From the NCBI GenBank assembly GCA_015178975.1, contig WHVD01000024.1, positions 806,001 through 870,000 of the forward strand: 64,000 nucleotides of DNA, in the 5' to 3' direction. Source of the DNA: Hysterangium stoloniferum. Its lineage: Eukaryota; Basidiomycota; Agaricomycetes; Hysterangiales; Hysterangiaceae. Positions 35,707 through 51,885 of this stretch are shown piece after piece; the stretch's first letter is position 1; the number at the start of each line of letters is the position of its first letter. The notes beneath the pieces were generated by a model, which had not been told where the DNA came from, searched no databases, and was given only the letters and a program-made list of their open reading frames with translations. The position numbers were made by a program, and so were the translations under genes.

Positions 35707-35999
35707 TATTAATTTGGCATTGCCATCTGCACTGTCGGTTCAGAACAACTACTACTAAATAATTAACGTTTATTGTTATAATAAATATTGGGCTCAAATT
35801 ATGCAATTTGCGTGTTAGGAACATTCTTCTTCAAATCTATCGCTGCGTCCTCCTTGGAATTTTTAAGATTTAGATTGAAGGATTTTTCAGTCCGCCACCT
35901 GAACGTAGAATTTATTGAGTTGTCACGTCTGTCACAGCCTCATAGATTCCTCTTCTCTTCCACTAGCACCCCCATCATCAACCGCGACTAAATACTTTC

Positions 36000-40650
<4,651 letters not shown>

Positions 40651-41229
40651 ATGGCGGCAGAGAACGTTTCAACAAGCACAGTGATGAGACTGGAGGTGAC
40701 ATGAGTGAGGGATGGGGTCTGGTAGAGGGTTTCTTCTTCCCAATTGGAGGATAACGCCTGCATTCCGGAGATGAGACTGAGGACAGGTTGGGGGGACAGT
40801 CAACGACGATATCCAAGCAGTTGGGGGAGGGGGAGGGAGGTGGGGAAGTGCGAGGGCGTGGTTCGAAGCGACCTTCCGTATTGGGGGTAGCTGCGGCCCG
40901 TTTTCTATTGGTGGGCGGGTGAGGAGGGGACTGAGGTCCAGGGTCTTCAAGCGTGGGGTCCAAAAGAGCACTGATGGAGCCAGATTCGAGGTTATGTGAG
41001 GTAGCCGCGGAGGCAGGTGGTGGGAGCGAGAGTAACCCAGCCATGACACGTGACTCTCATGTGCGTGTGCAACACTGCTCTGAACCTTCTCTCCGTTCTC
41101 ACAATATTTTACCTTACAGCACCGTCTTATATCCGCCTATGAAAGATTCCAACCAGTCTGACTCTGACGCACACCATTCCACATTGGGATCTCCTGGCGA
41201 ATGGCGAAGGAATAACCACGCAGGTTAAC

Positions 41230-41850
41230 GCAATGGTTAATGTTTCCTTTAAAGCGAACTATAAAGGCAAGGAGATCCTCCTCGTAGTTTGTTCCAAGTA
41301 TGCCGGCGATATCTCATTGAAAATCGTTTCTAGTCATTGAGCACGACGTTCACCAGATCAAACAGCGTTTTTCCAACTCTGATATCGAGTTCGAAGGAGA
41401 TGCTACCCATATATCATTGAAATGTGGCCACCAACAAGAGGAAAGAGAGGCTGGGGAAAACTAAATGTTCAAGACACTTAATTATGACCCGGTTGTTGAT
41501 GCGCTGTGAATTGGGTCTTGACGTCTGGATGTGTAAGGATACAAGCAATAATTGGGACGGTATTGAGATCGTGAGCTGCGTTGTACCCGAATTCCGGGTC
41601 AGAAGTTCCAGATATTATTGGCTTCAGCACAATGGTAATTAACTTTTCCCCATCTGACAACTGCGGCCAATATGGACTCATTTGAGTCAGAACTAGATTG
41701 GTGTGGTAATTTCATATGCGTATTTAAGACAATGCTGGACCACAGAAAATAGAGAATTTAGTGTAAAAAGGAATCCATGAGTGAAGAAAAACATTCAGCT
41801 GGTTAATCAGCAGCTCATTGTTGTTGAGAAGTGAGTGAAATAAAAGCGAC
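41230..41850 (-). pseudogene. Divergent subfamily fragment in the inverted-repeat spacer
   Basis: DNA parallel to 12,005-12,620. On the minus strand it reads MSPYWPQLSDGEKLITIVLK, then SDPEFGYNAAHDLNTVPIIA, corresponding to exon 4 of the amplified family, and upstream FHSLLNNNELLINQLNVFLH, corresponding to the end of exon 3. Other exons are missing. It fills most of the 984-base spacer between the inverted arms, together with the next fragment. Confidence 0.45.
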
Positions 41851-41859
41851 GCTATTGAG

Positions 41860-42320
41860 CTCCTCATTGGTTGGTTGAGATGTCTCGGCATTATCCAAGA
41901 GGAACGAATAAGAAATGTGTCCGATTGATTGTGCAAGAACTTTGTCAGGCTAACCATGTTACTCCAACAGTGATGTGGGGATCTAATTAGAACCCTACCG
42001 ACACACGAGTGCAAGGTGTGGTGACCACGCAAAGGAAGGAACGCCGAGTGAAATATAAATGCTCAAGCCGGTATCTCGTGGATTGGTGATTGGTCGAGCC
42101 GCGCATTGTGTCACAATGCGAAAGGAGATGGTATCAAGCTGCGCAATGTGGTACATACGGACTCGGAAGATCCAGCTATCAGCTTCAGAGTCAAATCGAT
42201 TATTCCTTCGCCATTCGCCAGGAGATCCCAATGTGGAATGGTGTGCGTCAGAGTCAGACTGGTTGGAATCTTTCATAGGCGGATATAAGACGGTGCTGTA
42301 AGGTAAAATATTGTGAGAAC
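41860..42320 (-). pseudogene. Amplified-family fragment E (exon 4 and 3' tail)
   Basis: The minus strand carries the third intron (from about 42,315, ending CAACCAG) and exon 4 (LTLTHTIPHWDLLANGEGII, then DLTLKLIAGSSE), shortened inside SACTTVRSLD. It is followed by the 3' block NMVSLTKFLHNQSDTFLIRS. The likeness to exon 3 stops at about 42,320, roughly 50 bases before the LINE insertion point. Part of it (42,200-42,320) is repeated in the left arm at 41,095-41,215. A dead remnant. Confidence 0.5.
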
Positions 42321-42890
42321 GGAGAGAAGGTTCAGAGCAGTGTTGCACACGCACATGAGAGTCACGTGTCATGGCTGGGTTACTCTCGCTCCCACCACCT
42401 GCCTCCGCGGCTACCTCACATAACCTCGAATCTGGCTCCATCAGTGCTCTTTTGGACCCCACGCTTGAAGACCCTGGACCTCAGTCCCCTCCTCACCCGC
42501 CCACCAATAGAAAACGGGCCGCAGCTACCCCCAATACGGAAGGTCGCTTCGAACCACGCCCTCGCACTTCCCCACCTCCCTCCCCCTCCCCCAACTGCTT
42601 GGATATCGTCGTTGACTGTCCCCCCAACCTGTCCTCAGTCTCATCTCCGGAATGCAGGCGTTATCCTCCAATTGGGAAGAAGAAACCCTCTACCAGACCC
42701 CATCCCTCACTCATGTCACCTCCAGTCTCATCACTGTGCTTGTTGAAACGTTCTCTGCCGCCATTCATGGCCCCGATGAAACCTCACGTGATGCCCTCAC
42801 CTCCATCGCTGGTTTTCGCGACCTCCCTACTCGCATCCAGGGCCTCGATGAACGCAGCCTCCCCCGTCCGACCCATCCCTCTCCCCATCC
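42200..42890 (+). repeat. Right arm of the 691-base inverted repeat
   Basis: Partner of 40,525-41,215, with an unpaired spacer of 984 bases. It begins inside fragment E, crosses the LINE target duplication at 42,355-42,369, and ends 521 bases into the LINE ORF1. Confidence 0.9.
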
Positions 42891-44155
42891 GGACAGTACC
42901 CCTCTCCACACAGGAACCCTCTGGATGGCGGCGGCACTCTCGAGGCGCCCGCTGCGGATGCTCACGATGCTTCAGGCCTGCGGACTACCGACCATATCCC
43001 CCGTCCCATCGCCGATTTTCTAGCGAAGTCCATGCTGGACATCCGGCAGTCCATTACGTCCCAACTCACTCGTCTCGAACAGCGTCTTGACACGCGCCTT
43101 GCCCAATCCCAACTCGGAACCAAGCCCCAAACTCAAGTCACGCGCCCAGTGCCTGACTCAGCAGGCTCTCATACATTGTCATACGCAGCTGTCGCCTCCA
43201 CCGCCTCACCCTCTAGCTCCCAACCTCAGGCCATAGGCCCTCATACACCCCGGGCCCAAACTCCCAAAGGCCCCTCGCCAAGTGAGCCCGCTCGCTTCAT
43301 TGTTCGCTTCCGTGGTGCACCTCCTCCCGTGTCTGAGCGGCAGGACGCTTTGGCAATTTCGCGGAATGTTAACAGAGCCCTATCGCTTGTTCCAACAGCT
43401 AAGGGTCTCCATGTCCTGGGTTCCCATTGGAACACCTCGCACAACATTGTTCTCTCTTTCCCACCGCGCACGTCGGCCACCCTCATCGAGGACCACCTTC
43501 CAACCATCCGGTCGGCTCTAGGCCTACCCCCTGGCACAGTGATCTCAAGGGATGTTCCCTGGTGAAAAATCACGCTGACCAATGTTCTCACGAGATCGTG
43601 CCCTGGTGAGGAAGTCTTCTCGGAGGAAACCCTCATGGATGAGGTACTAGCCAACTCCTCTCTCCAAAGGCTCAAATTTACCCAAGCACCCAGATTTATC
43701 CGCCTGCTGACCGCATTGAGGGTTATAAATCGTCAGTTGTATTCGCTTTTGAGGATGTTGACGGCTCACTTCTCAAGTCCCTCATAAGCTCCCACACCAA
43801 ACTATTTATGTTTGGAAGCCCAGTGAGGATTCGGAAATGGGTCGAAAAACCCACACTTCGACAGTGCACAAAGTGCTGGGCCCTTGGGCACTCGCTTGTC
43901 ACCTGCAAATCCCCCTCTGATCGGTGCAGAAAGTGTGGAGGGCCCCACTCAGAGGAATCTCACCGTGTGCAATGCTCAGAGTGCCGGGCAGAGATCAGAC
44001 CGACGCCACAACCATCTGCCCACCCTCCAACGTGCAGGAACTGCCAAGAGAGCCACTTTGCTGATGCGAGCGAGTGCCTCAAAGGATGTCAGTTTGCGTG
44101 CCCCCCAACCCTAGCCGATAACCCCACCGCTGACAACTTCCCTATGTCCCAATGA
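42371..44155 (+). pseudogene. LINE ORF1, gag-like with zinc knuckles
   Basis: Opens MAGLLSLPPPASAATSHN and is proline/serine-rich, then changes frame near 42,660 (VTSSLITVLVETFSAAIHGP) and again near 43,020 (MLDIRQSITSQLTRLEQRLD). The RNA-binding-like middle (EPARFIVRFRGAPPPVSERQ) ends at a TGA near 43,563. The C-terminal part from 43,808 has three cysteine clusters: CTKCWALGHSLVTC (CX2CX4HX4C), CRKCGGPHSEESH and CRNCQESHFADASEC. In Tad1-like elements such proteins bind the element RNA. At least three breaks mean the full protein is not made. Confidence 0.75.
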
Positions 44156-47100
44156 GTTTACGACCCCTCAGTGTTGTACAGCTCAACGTTGCCAGGGCTA
44201 ACTGGCGCATGCATGGCCTACTCAATTCACTCAAAAGCATCGATATCATCATAGTGCAAGAACCCTGGTTCGGAAGAATAGGTGTTATCCGTTCCTCCTC
44301 ATCCCCAGAAGGCACCCCAGTCCGTGGAACTGTTTCAAACATTGGGTGGGAGTGCCTTGCACCAAAAATAAACCTTTCTACCCACACCCCACGGGTTGTC
44401 TCATACATCCGCAAAGGGATCCCTCACTTGTCCTTCCGACTCCACGCTGATTTTCCTACCTGACCTGACTTACTTCCACTTCACCTCCAGTATGAAAGTA
44501 GGTCCTTCCTACTTATAAATATATATAATGCCGGCCCCCGAGGCAACAACCTAGCAATTCACACGCTGTTTGACGCTAACCCGGACCCGTCCATCCCCAC
44601 GATCGTTGCTGGGGATTTCAATCTTCACCACCCTGCATGGTCCCCCAATTTCTCCCGCGAGCCGTCAGAAACTGCAAAGGAGTTTTTTGAATGGACAGTC
44701 ACGCAGAGCTTCTCCATCCTCAATGACCTTGAGTGTCCCACCCGCAGGGGCCAAGCCAATCAAGTGGACTCTATCCTCGACCTCACACTCACGAACCTCG
44801 CTGCCGCGGAGATGGATCTGGTCCAGTCCTTGGAATGCCGAGACGACTTCGCGCTGAATTCTGACCACAATGCCATCTTGTGGTCCATTTCTGCCGACCA
44901 GGCTGCCCCGCCACCTCTGGTCCCGGAAAAGCAGCGCTTTAGCATTGACCCGGGTAGAAAGAAGCAAGGGGAGGAACGGGTCTCTCCCTTTCTTGCGGCA
45001 GTCGACACCCTCCCCCTGCGCTCCGACCAAGAGCTTGACCATGCCTTCAATGCTTTCCTCGAGGCACTGCTCACTGCTACGGAGGCTGTCATGCCTAAAC
45101 CGAAGACGAAACACAGGCAACGTGCTCCCTGGTGGAATGAGGCCTGTGATTTGGCCCTCCACAACATTCAAACTGCCGCTCGAGCGAACAAAAGTGTTGC
45201 CAGGAGTAGGGTCAGAGGCACAATCCGCACCGCCAAACGGGAGTGGGCCTCCGATATCATTAGAGACACGGCCCCAACAGAAATATGGAATCTCACTAAA
45301 TGGGCCACAGGACGCCGCCACACCTGCACCCCCCCTATCCGCTCCGATGCCGGAGTCGCTACCCACCCTGAGGAGCAGGCCCGGGTCTTCGCCCATGCCT
45401 TTTTCCCCACCACCGCCCCACCAACCCAGGTTGACCTGCCTGATGACCCGGCCCCCCTCCTACCTCGTGACTTCCCCCCTTCACCCAGAGTGAGATCAAA
45501 GGTGCTCTATCCTCCACGTCCAATGTCTCTGCCCCTGGCAGGTCTGGGATTAACTGGAGGCTTGTCAAGTGGCTTTTGAGGTGAACCCGGGAGTGGTGAC
45601 AAACCTCTTGAATGGATGCATCGTCCATCAACACCACCCACATCGCCTGAAAACAGCCATTGTTGCCGTTGTCCAAAACCTAGGAAGGCAGATATGTCTA
45701 ACCCACGTTCCTACCGTCCAATCTCCCTCCTCGAATGCCTAAGTAAACTTCTTGAAAAGCTTGTGGCCCAACGGGTCACCTTTGAGGTAGGAAAATTCAA
45801 CCTGGTCCCGACCAATCAATTCGGGGGGCGAGATAAATCATCAGTTATTGATGCTTGTCTCACGCTCACTCACGATATCCAGGCCGCATGGAGCTCGTGC
45901 CTGGTCACTACAGCAGTCTCCCTTGACATCAAGGGCTTTTTTGACTACGTAAACCACCCCCGCCTTATTCGTACCTTAGTTCTGATGGGATTCGCTCCTC
46001 AACTTGTGGGGTGGATTAAGTCGTTCCTCTGTCAGTGGAGCGTTATGATCCGGGTAGATGGCTTTGTCGGCCCACCCACTCCCCTGGCTGAGGTTGGCAT
46101 TCCGCAAGGGTCCCTTCTGTCGCCTGTTCTCTCCACAATCTACGCATCGCCCATCCTCCGTCTTGCGGCAGTAGCCCCAGGAACGCATGTCAAGTCCTAT
46201 GTGGATGACGTGCTCTTGCTGGCCTTCTCTCATTCTCTCGAGTCCAATATCCACCTACTCAATGAGGCCCTAAGGCCCTTGCTCACCACTATTAGTGCGC
46301 TTGGCCTCTCCATAGATTCGGGCAAGACAGACCTAATCCACTTCGCTCGCTCCAAGACAGTGCTTGCATCGGGCCCACAGCTCTCTATCCACCCACCAAA
46401 TGCGCAACCATTTACTGTCGCCCCACGGCCCATTATTAGGTGGCTAGGGCTGTGGTTTGACAGTCGGCTGACATTTAAGCAGCATGTTACCGAGGTGTCA
46501 AATAAGGCCCTATCTGCTGTGGCAGGTTTGCGAATCCTTGCCAACTGTGTTAGAGGCCTGTCAGTCTCCAGTGCTCGCCTCCTTTATATTACTGTGGTAC
46601 TTCCTATCCTTACTTTTGGCACTGCCATCTGGTACACAGGCGTCCGCCAAAAAGGCCTCATGAAGCCTCTAGAGCGTGCCCAAACTGTTGGGTTACGGTG
46701 GCTCTTAGGAGCTTTCCGCACGACGCCCATTCCCGAAATGCATCACTTGGCTGCTATAGTTCCTATACCCCTACTCCTGAAGCGCCTGTCACAAAATGCC
46801 GCCACGAGGTTCCGGGCCCTTCCAGCCGCATCGCAGGTCCTCGCCCGACTTCCTGCCGGTATGGATGAACATGATCCCCTCTTGTCACCGCAACCCCGAC
46901 CCGTGCGCCAGTCAAAAAAGAATGCAGGACAACGCCCACCTTCAACAGTCATCCACCGTCTAGCGACCTTCACAAGTCCCAAGTCGGAAAGGCTATTGCC
47001 GTATGTCCCGCCTCCCTGGGAGAGGGAACACCCATGGGGCGCCCGATTAAGCTCAGTCCTCCCACCCAAATCCGCTGAAGAAGACCGTCGGAAGCTCATC

Positions 47101-47244
47101 AACCAGATTAAGGCTCACATTCGAGCCATTTCGTCAGATCTTGACCTGGCCTTTCTGCTGGGTACAAAGTCTGGGCTCAGAGCAGTTGCAAAATTTATCT
47201 GCCAAACCTCTGCCTTTGCACCACGCCCTTACGAGCCTCCTTAG
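44152..47244 (+). pseudogene. LINE ORF2, endonuclease and reverse transcriptase
   Basis: Overlaps the ORF1 stop by the four bases ATGA. Endonuclease domain first: VVQLNVARANWRM, VQEPWFG, then VAGDFNLHHPAWS near 44,610 and NSDHNAILW near 44,860. RT follows: NPRSYRPISLLECLSKLLEK (45,700), SLDIKGFFDYVNHPRL (45,920), GIPQGSLLSPVLSTIYAS (46,100), the catalytic YVDD at about 46,200 and WLGLWFDSRLTFKQH (46,440). The last frame, 45,616-47,244, is open for 542 codons. A stop near 44,463 and a frame change near 45,550 separate the parts. A retained YVDD box and open RT suggest recent decay. No RNase H motif is seen before the stop at 47,244. Confidence 0.85.
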
Positions 47245-47580
47245 AGCCACCTGGCTCCGTTGCGACGCCGACTCCCCCGCTCGCCCCACACCTCTCCCAC
47301 AATCCCTCCACAACAGATCGTCCCTGAACGTCATGGCTGATGTACATATCCCTCTCTTCGTCTTCTTTTTCCTTTTCTCCTTCTAGCTACATCCGACTCC
47401 GTACGCCGACTTTCACCGTCCCCAACCTGACTCGAGCCCTCTAAAATCCATCGTAGACACGAAGCTCACTCGGAACTTCTTTCCACCGTAGCATAGCTTC
47501 TCTGGGGGCCTTTACACCCCCTAGCCGCAGTTAGCCATTGTTGCTTGAAGCGGGATACAAATATAACAAAAAAAAAAAAA
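47245..47580 (+). other. LINE 3' untranslated region and poly(A) tail
   Basis: About 320 GC-rich non-coding bases after the ORF2 stop, then A residues from about 47,567 to 47,580, directly before the second copy of the target duplication. Confidence 0.8.
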
Positions 47581-48300
47581 TGAGAGTCACGTGTTTTTCA
47601 GTCTTACCAACGCGTTACCCAGCATTGTCACCTTGTTTTTTTTTCCTTTCTATTGTTTTTCTTTGATATAAATACTCAGCTTTTTTTGACATCTAACACT
47701 TAAGTCGATTCTCCCTTCGCGTCAACTGAGGTACGTTTTCTTCATGCTTAGTATTTGCCGGTAGCACATTAACACTTTGGTAGACAGGTACATCAGTCAA
47801 TTCTAGTCGATTCTCTCTTCGCGTCAACTGAGACATTATATCTGTTATACAGGTCTGGGATATCTGTTGGGCATTGCATCCTCTTCCACTCGTTAATCTC
47901 TCTCTACAATTATTATCACTAAACGTTCGGAACCTGGCTGAGCTACTAAGGAATAGAAAACGATGAAAAGGTTATCCCATCATACCTTCACAGTATTTCG
48001 TCTCTTTTTCGTATTGTATTCTCATGGTAAATGTCAACAGCATTTAACTTTTTACTATTCCAATTTACTTTACTCATCGTCAAAATTTGGAGTATCACAA
48101 CAGAACCGGGTCGTCATATTTACCCCTTGCTCTCGACAGCATTCATAAATTAGAATCGAATATCCCTTGTACTATGGTCAATAATATGCGTTCAATGGAT
48201 TTAAAGACTTGAACTGATTGGACTCTAAGAATGATGCACCCCCCGGGACGAAGGAGACTGGCGACCATGGCGCCTATCCTACCATGAGGCTTGTCTGTGC
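47581..48300. other. No supported gene
   Basis: AT-rich flank of the LINE. It holds two near copies of a 26-base sequence (GTCGATTCTC(C/T)CTTCGCGTC followed by AACTGAG, near 47,704 and 47,808). The plus-strand frame at 47,963-48,148 is not protein-like. Confidence 0.4.
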
Positions 48301-48308
48301 TTGATCGA

Positions 48309-48690
48309 CTGGTTTAATTGCCGTGATTATCTCAGGTGGTGGGCACAATATGTGGGATGCCAACTTCGAGGACTATGAAGGATGTCAATCTATTTCTTCT
48401 TTCTTCACCGGAGCCATACGTAAACACCGTCCTTCATGGATCTTGGCCTCACCGCTGACAACAGTTCAGAGGGGTTGTGTAAATTGTTACACAACCCCGC
48501 TGAAGTTCAACGTTTACACGAGGAACAGCCCAACGAGGATAATCCTATTATTTCGGGGTCACTTGGGGTCACACAAAGCACGTCAGCCACACACAAGAGG
48601 TCCCATATGGAACACTCCTTCATACATTTACATCGATCAGAAGTTAGGTCGCAAATTGGTTCTTTGGACATACGGACATCAGGGTGAAAC
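48309..48690 (+). CDS. Hypothetical exon(s)
   Basis: A plus-strand frame reads GGGHNMWDANFEDYEGCQSI from about 48,323. Another, from 48,436, reads DLGLTADNSSEGLCKLLHNP and then SGSLGVTQSTSATHKRSHME. The two overlap around a perfect hairpin (48,471-48,498), so the coding arrangement is unclear. No recognised domain and no clear splice pair. Weak candidate only; it may belong with the next gene downstream. Confidence 0.2.
48471..48498. other. Perfect 12-base hairpin with 4-base loop
   Basis: GGGGTTGTGTAA, loop ATTG, TTACACAACCCC. Not followed by a T-run and inside a possible exon, so a terminator role is not suggested. Confidence 0.7.
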
Positions 48691-49089
48691 AATATTGTAT
48701 AATTCTTTCTGGACGCGGCGTCGAGGCTGCAGACTGATGTGTGACGCGTCGCTTCGTCCAACCTTTTTTAAAACCCCGCTTTCCCAATCTACAAAAGATA
48801 GATCCCAAACTTGTTTTTCGCCATCAACAACTTATCAACTGCCTCACCTGACGCCTCCTCTGAAACAACATTCTTCTCTTACCAAATGGGACAGTATTGG
48901 CATATGTGTGTAGATAGTTTCAATAATTGTTACTCAAGTTGCCATCGCTAACGTCACCGTTAAGAGCCGATATAGATGCACAACGACTCATCCCGCTCAA
49001 CCGTTCAGGGTTGAAATTAGGCGAATTCTTTTGGAACGACCACCCTAACATCGTAGTATTACTATGCTGGCCTGTAACGTGACGTTTTA

Positions 49090-49613
49090 ATGGAAAATAT
49101 GGAAAGGAATTGGTCTATCGTTCGGCCTAGGGATGGCAGGTGTGTTTACACTCTCTCAAAAATAATCACATCCCTACTAAAGCAGAACGTCTGTATTCGT
49201 GGATGCGTGAATTTGAAGACTGGGACGAAGACAATGGTACCAGGGTCACATGATTTGCGCATTTTTCAAGAGATTGTAGATAAAAAGGCGCCTCTGGTAC
49301 GAGTCGTGCGTAATATGTCTAAGAAAGAGTATATCCGCGAAAGGGGCATAAGTGCGGAACCCGGCCTGGAAGAGATGGGTGTCACACAGGCCATATTATC
49401 GCGAATTTGCTGGTCTCATGATTCCTCTTCGTCTATGGCCTATCAAGGAGACATCCACCGTGGTACCTGGGCGGGGATCGTATTGAGATCATGTGTGAGA
49501 ATCGACACGATGCCGGCTTGATGGCAGAATCGAAGGATCCTTCCAAAGCACCCTGGAAGGACGTCACAGAAGCGTGTGTCCAGATGCTCTTTGACATCCG
49601 GAGTGCTTAGATC
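49090..49613 (+). pseudogene. Basidiomycete hypothetical protein with HRG.WAG C-terminus
   Basis: Frame from 49,090 encodes NVCIRGCVNLKTGTKTMVPG, VVRNMSKKEYIRERGISAEP, QAILSRICWSHDSSSSMAYQ and GDIHRGTWAG. I recall ARL(V)N.SK..YV, then (R)ICWSSD.S.SM, then HRG.WAG.RF(D/E)I as C-terminal motifs of a widespread agaricomycete hypothetical family (unchecked). After WAG the expected acidic continuation is in the next frame (RIEIMCENRHDAGLMAESKD, then EACVQMLFDIRSA to the stop near 49,610). This points to loss of one G in the GGCGGGGATC stretch near 49,472. Earlier exons are not clear. Probably a recently broken gene, or one sequence error away from intact. Confidence 0.45.
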
Positions 49614-49690
49614 TCGGCGTACTAGCTCAGTATTCATTATTCTGGTCCCCCATGTTCTGTGGATGTATATTACTATGAAATTAGACAAGC
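49590..49690 (+). repeat. 100-base repeat shared with 57,068-57,172
   Basis: ATCCGGAGTGC(T/G)TAGATCT and on to ATGTATATTACTATGAAATT match at about 90 percent by eye. Here it is the very end and 3' flank of the HRG.WAG gene; at 57 kb only this tail is present. Confidence 0.65.
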
Positions 49691-50117
49691 GCTTTGCAAC
49701 GGTTTAAATCTTTTGTCATTCCTGAGTTTCAAACTGGAAGACTGATTAGACATTTTTTACTCCAGTACCGAGAGCGACACAATTCCTCGTGGATTACAGT
49801 CATATGATTGCTAATATATACGTGAGAAGAAACATGAAGGAATTATCATTATTGAATACGTTGTCAAACACAAAAGGAGTCATCCCAATCGACAACCCCG
49901 TATATACTATGAGCTGCATGTGAAACCACATGAGCATTCAACTGTTTTGATCAACATATTCCCACATTGGAATCGTACAGAAAGTTTTCATTCGCTCCAC
50001 ATATCACTGGGTTAAAAGCTCTTACGGGTTAATTAAAATCAGGCATGATGGTCAAAATAGATATCGGCTTTTCTCCGCCACCGATTGTAGCATCTCAAGT
50101 CCTCCTGAAAACGGTGC

Positions 50118-50306
50118 GTGGATCAGGACAAGGCTGAAGAGTACATGTTATTATTTGAAACTATTATAAAAAGGATGTTCAGTGACACAGCTACCCAGGC
50201 AATTAATGGGGATCCGTTAACGAAGACTGAACTGCGTAGCACTGGAAAGGATCGTGTCCTAATCGCCGAAGCATTGATTACACTCATTCGCAATCTGTCG
50301 TTCTAA
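50118..50306 (+). CDS. Hypothetical small protein or exon
   Basis: A 62-codon frame, helical and charged (MDQDKAEEYMLLFETIIKRM, TKTELRSTGKDRVLIAEALI), ending at 50,306. The composition is like an alpha-helical exon. It sits in AT-rich DNA with no clear intron partner; no family recognised. Low confidence. Confidence 0.25.
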   Translation: MDQDKAEEYMLLFETIIKRMFSDTATQAINGDPLTKTELRSTGKDRVLIAEALITLIRNLSF

Positions 50307-50787
50307 ATCCTACAAGAGCATGGACCTTCTCTCACTATTCCCGCCACACTCGCAGAACCGTGACCACACGAATAAAATCAGCCTCTTATAATGGGGTGTA
50401 TAACGGACCTGTAAATAGCGTGCTAGATCTATGATTTATATGTTGGAATTGCAAGCCTGCGCGTATTCCGTCAATCGATTACCTAAACAGGTTGTATAAA
50501 CATGTATTACCATTTATGCTCATTTCGTCATTCGCTCCAATTATCTCATATACATAGCATGACATATATCTTGGAGCTGTATTGTATATATATACCTTAG
50601 TTGTTGTATTTCACAATGACTAATAAACCCAAAGCATTACTTTGTCTACTTGAAATTTGCATGCACTCTTTGTATTTAAACTAAAATTATATATCTGAGG
50701 TAGAATGGTGTGAGGTGAAACAATGTCATGGGAGCTGTATGTGTGATGAGTCACAATTGGTCACTCATTCACATGGATTTGCACAAA

Positions 50788-51118
50788 TCATTTGTGACAA
50801 CTGGGGATGATTGTTGTGCTGAATCTGTACAAATGGGTTCAGGGGTTTTCGCCTTAAAAGACCTTCAAGGAAATACAGGTGAAACTGTCAAGATTTCATG
50901 AACATATTTCCATAGTGCTTGTAACCAAGGAAACCTTTGTTGAAATATATAACTTTTTCAATGATTTCAAACACAGTTAGATTTTACATTTCTTGAAAGT
51001 TTTCCCTTTGACAAAACTTGAAGAAAAACCTTGTCTTGGGATAGGGTTTTTTTGCATAGAAAATCCCCATTTTCATTCAATTCTCTGAGGGGCAGGATTA
51101 TGTAGAAATTGGGAAGGG
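50788..51118 (+). repeat. Dispersed 330-base repeat, copy 2
   Basis: Match of 25,669-26,001. It ends exactly where the gypsy LTR-like sequence (TGTAAGATATT) starts, which suggests that the retroelement inserted at or near the end of this repeat. Confidence 0.65.
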
Positions 51119-51885
51119 TGTAAGATATTTTGTGCTGTGAGCACAAAATATCTAATGTAAAAAGATGAGTAAAATCTGATGATATTCTAGGGAACTTGGG
51201 AGGCTTTATATACAGCAAAACTACGAGTGGTGCAATCTTAAAGAACAAAAGCATATGTTGAGGACAATGGGAAAAAGAGGAACAATGGAGGTGGAATATT
51301 CTAGCAGATGACAAATATAATCAATGATATAGAACAAAGGAAACAATGAGAAAGAAACACGTGGCTATTACCGCTCGACACAATAGGACACGTGATGTCA
51401 CGCGTATTGATGACATAATCGCAGTGTAGGGAGTCTCACTCCCTCACACCTCCTTGGGACTTGAATGTTGACCGTCCCCAGGCAACCGACTCGCCAGAGT
51501 TTAACTGTCATTGGCAGGAATGTGAGATGGATCGACAAGAGACGTGACAGGAATGATAGTGTGAGAGCGTGGATAGTCAGAGATGAGGTGAAAGGCAGCG
51601 TAGGACTGTTTGTGAACTGCACCATCAATCTCCACTAAAATATGCCTTATTACTAGTGCAATGGATGACGATAAGTGGTCCTAAGTAATGCAGCTTCATC
51701 TTACATGATAAATCCGTCTCAATGCGAGAATTACGCACAAGGACAAGTGATCCTTGCTGAAAATCATAGTCGACAATGAGATTTTCATGTTCTTTCTCAA
51801 ACTGGGCAATGGAGGCATAGCGGTACTTTAAAACACATTCCTTGATACCAGCAAGGTCTTCAGGCCACTTTTCAAGCTGACAGGC

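Larger units (their letters stand above)
42370..47580 (+). mobile_element. Non-LTR retrotransposon (LINE), Tad1/I-like
   Basis: A 5.2-kb element flanked by a 15-base target duplication (ATGAGAGTCACGTGT at 42,355-42,369, and at 47,580-47,594 where its first A merges with the tail). It ends in an A-rich tail of about 14 bases after AAATATAACA. Two frames: ORF1 with zinc knuckles, then ORF2 with an apurinic-type endonuclease and reverse transcriptase. GC content and codon use differ strongly from the AT-rich neighbours. I see no RNase H domain after the RT. The ORF1 ATG lies one base inside the 5' edge, so the 5' UTR is missing or the copy is slightly truncated. Both ORFs carry a few breaks, but the intact target duplication and tail argue for a fairly recent insertion. 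Confidence 0.9.

Noticed and set aside
40953-41228. Plus-strand open frame of 91 codons in the left arm, repeated at 41,995-42,462 on the minus strand
   Set aside because: Its identity in both places comes from the inverted DNA repeat. It is antisense to LINE ORF1 and crosses the target duplication, so it is not a conserved gene.
44665-45396. Long minus-strand frame of 243 codons
   Set aside because: Shadow of the GC-rich LINE ORF2 endonuclease region on the other strand.
48471-48498. Hairpin considered as a terminator or small RNA
   Set aside because: No T-run follows and the context is eukaryotic. A symmetric 12-base stem alone is not enough.
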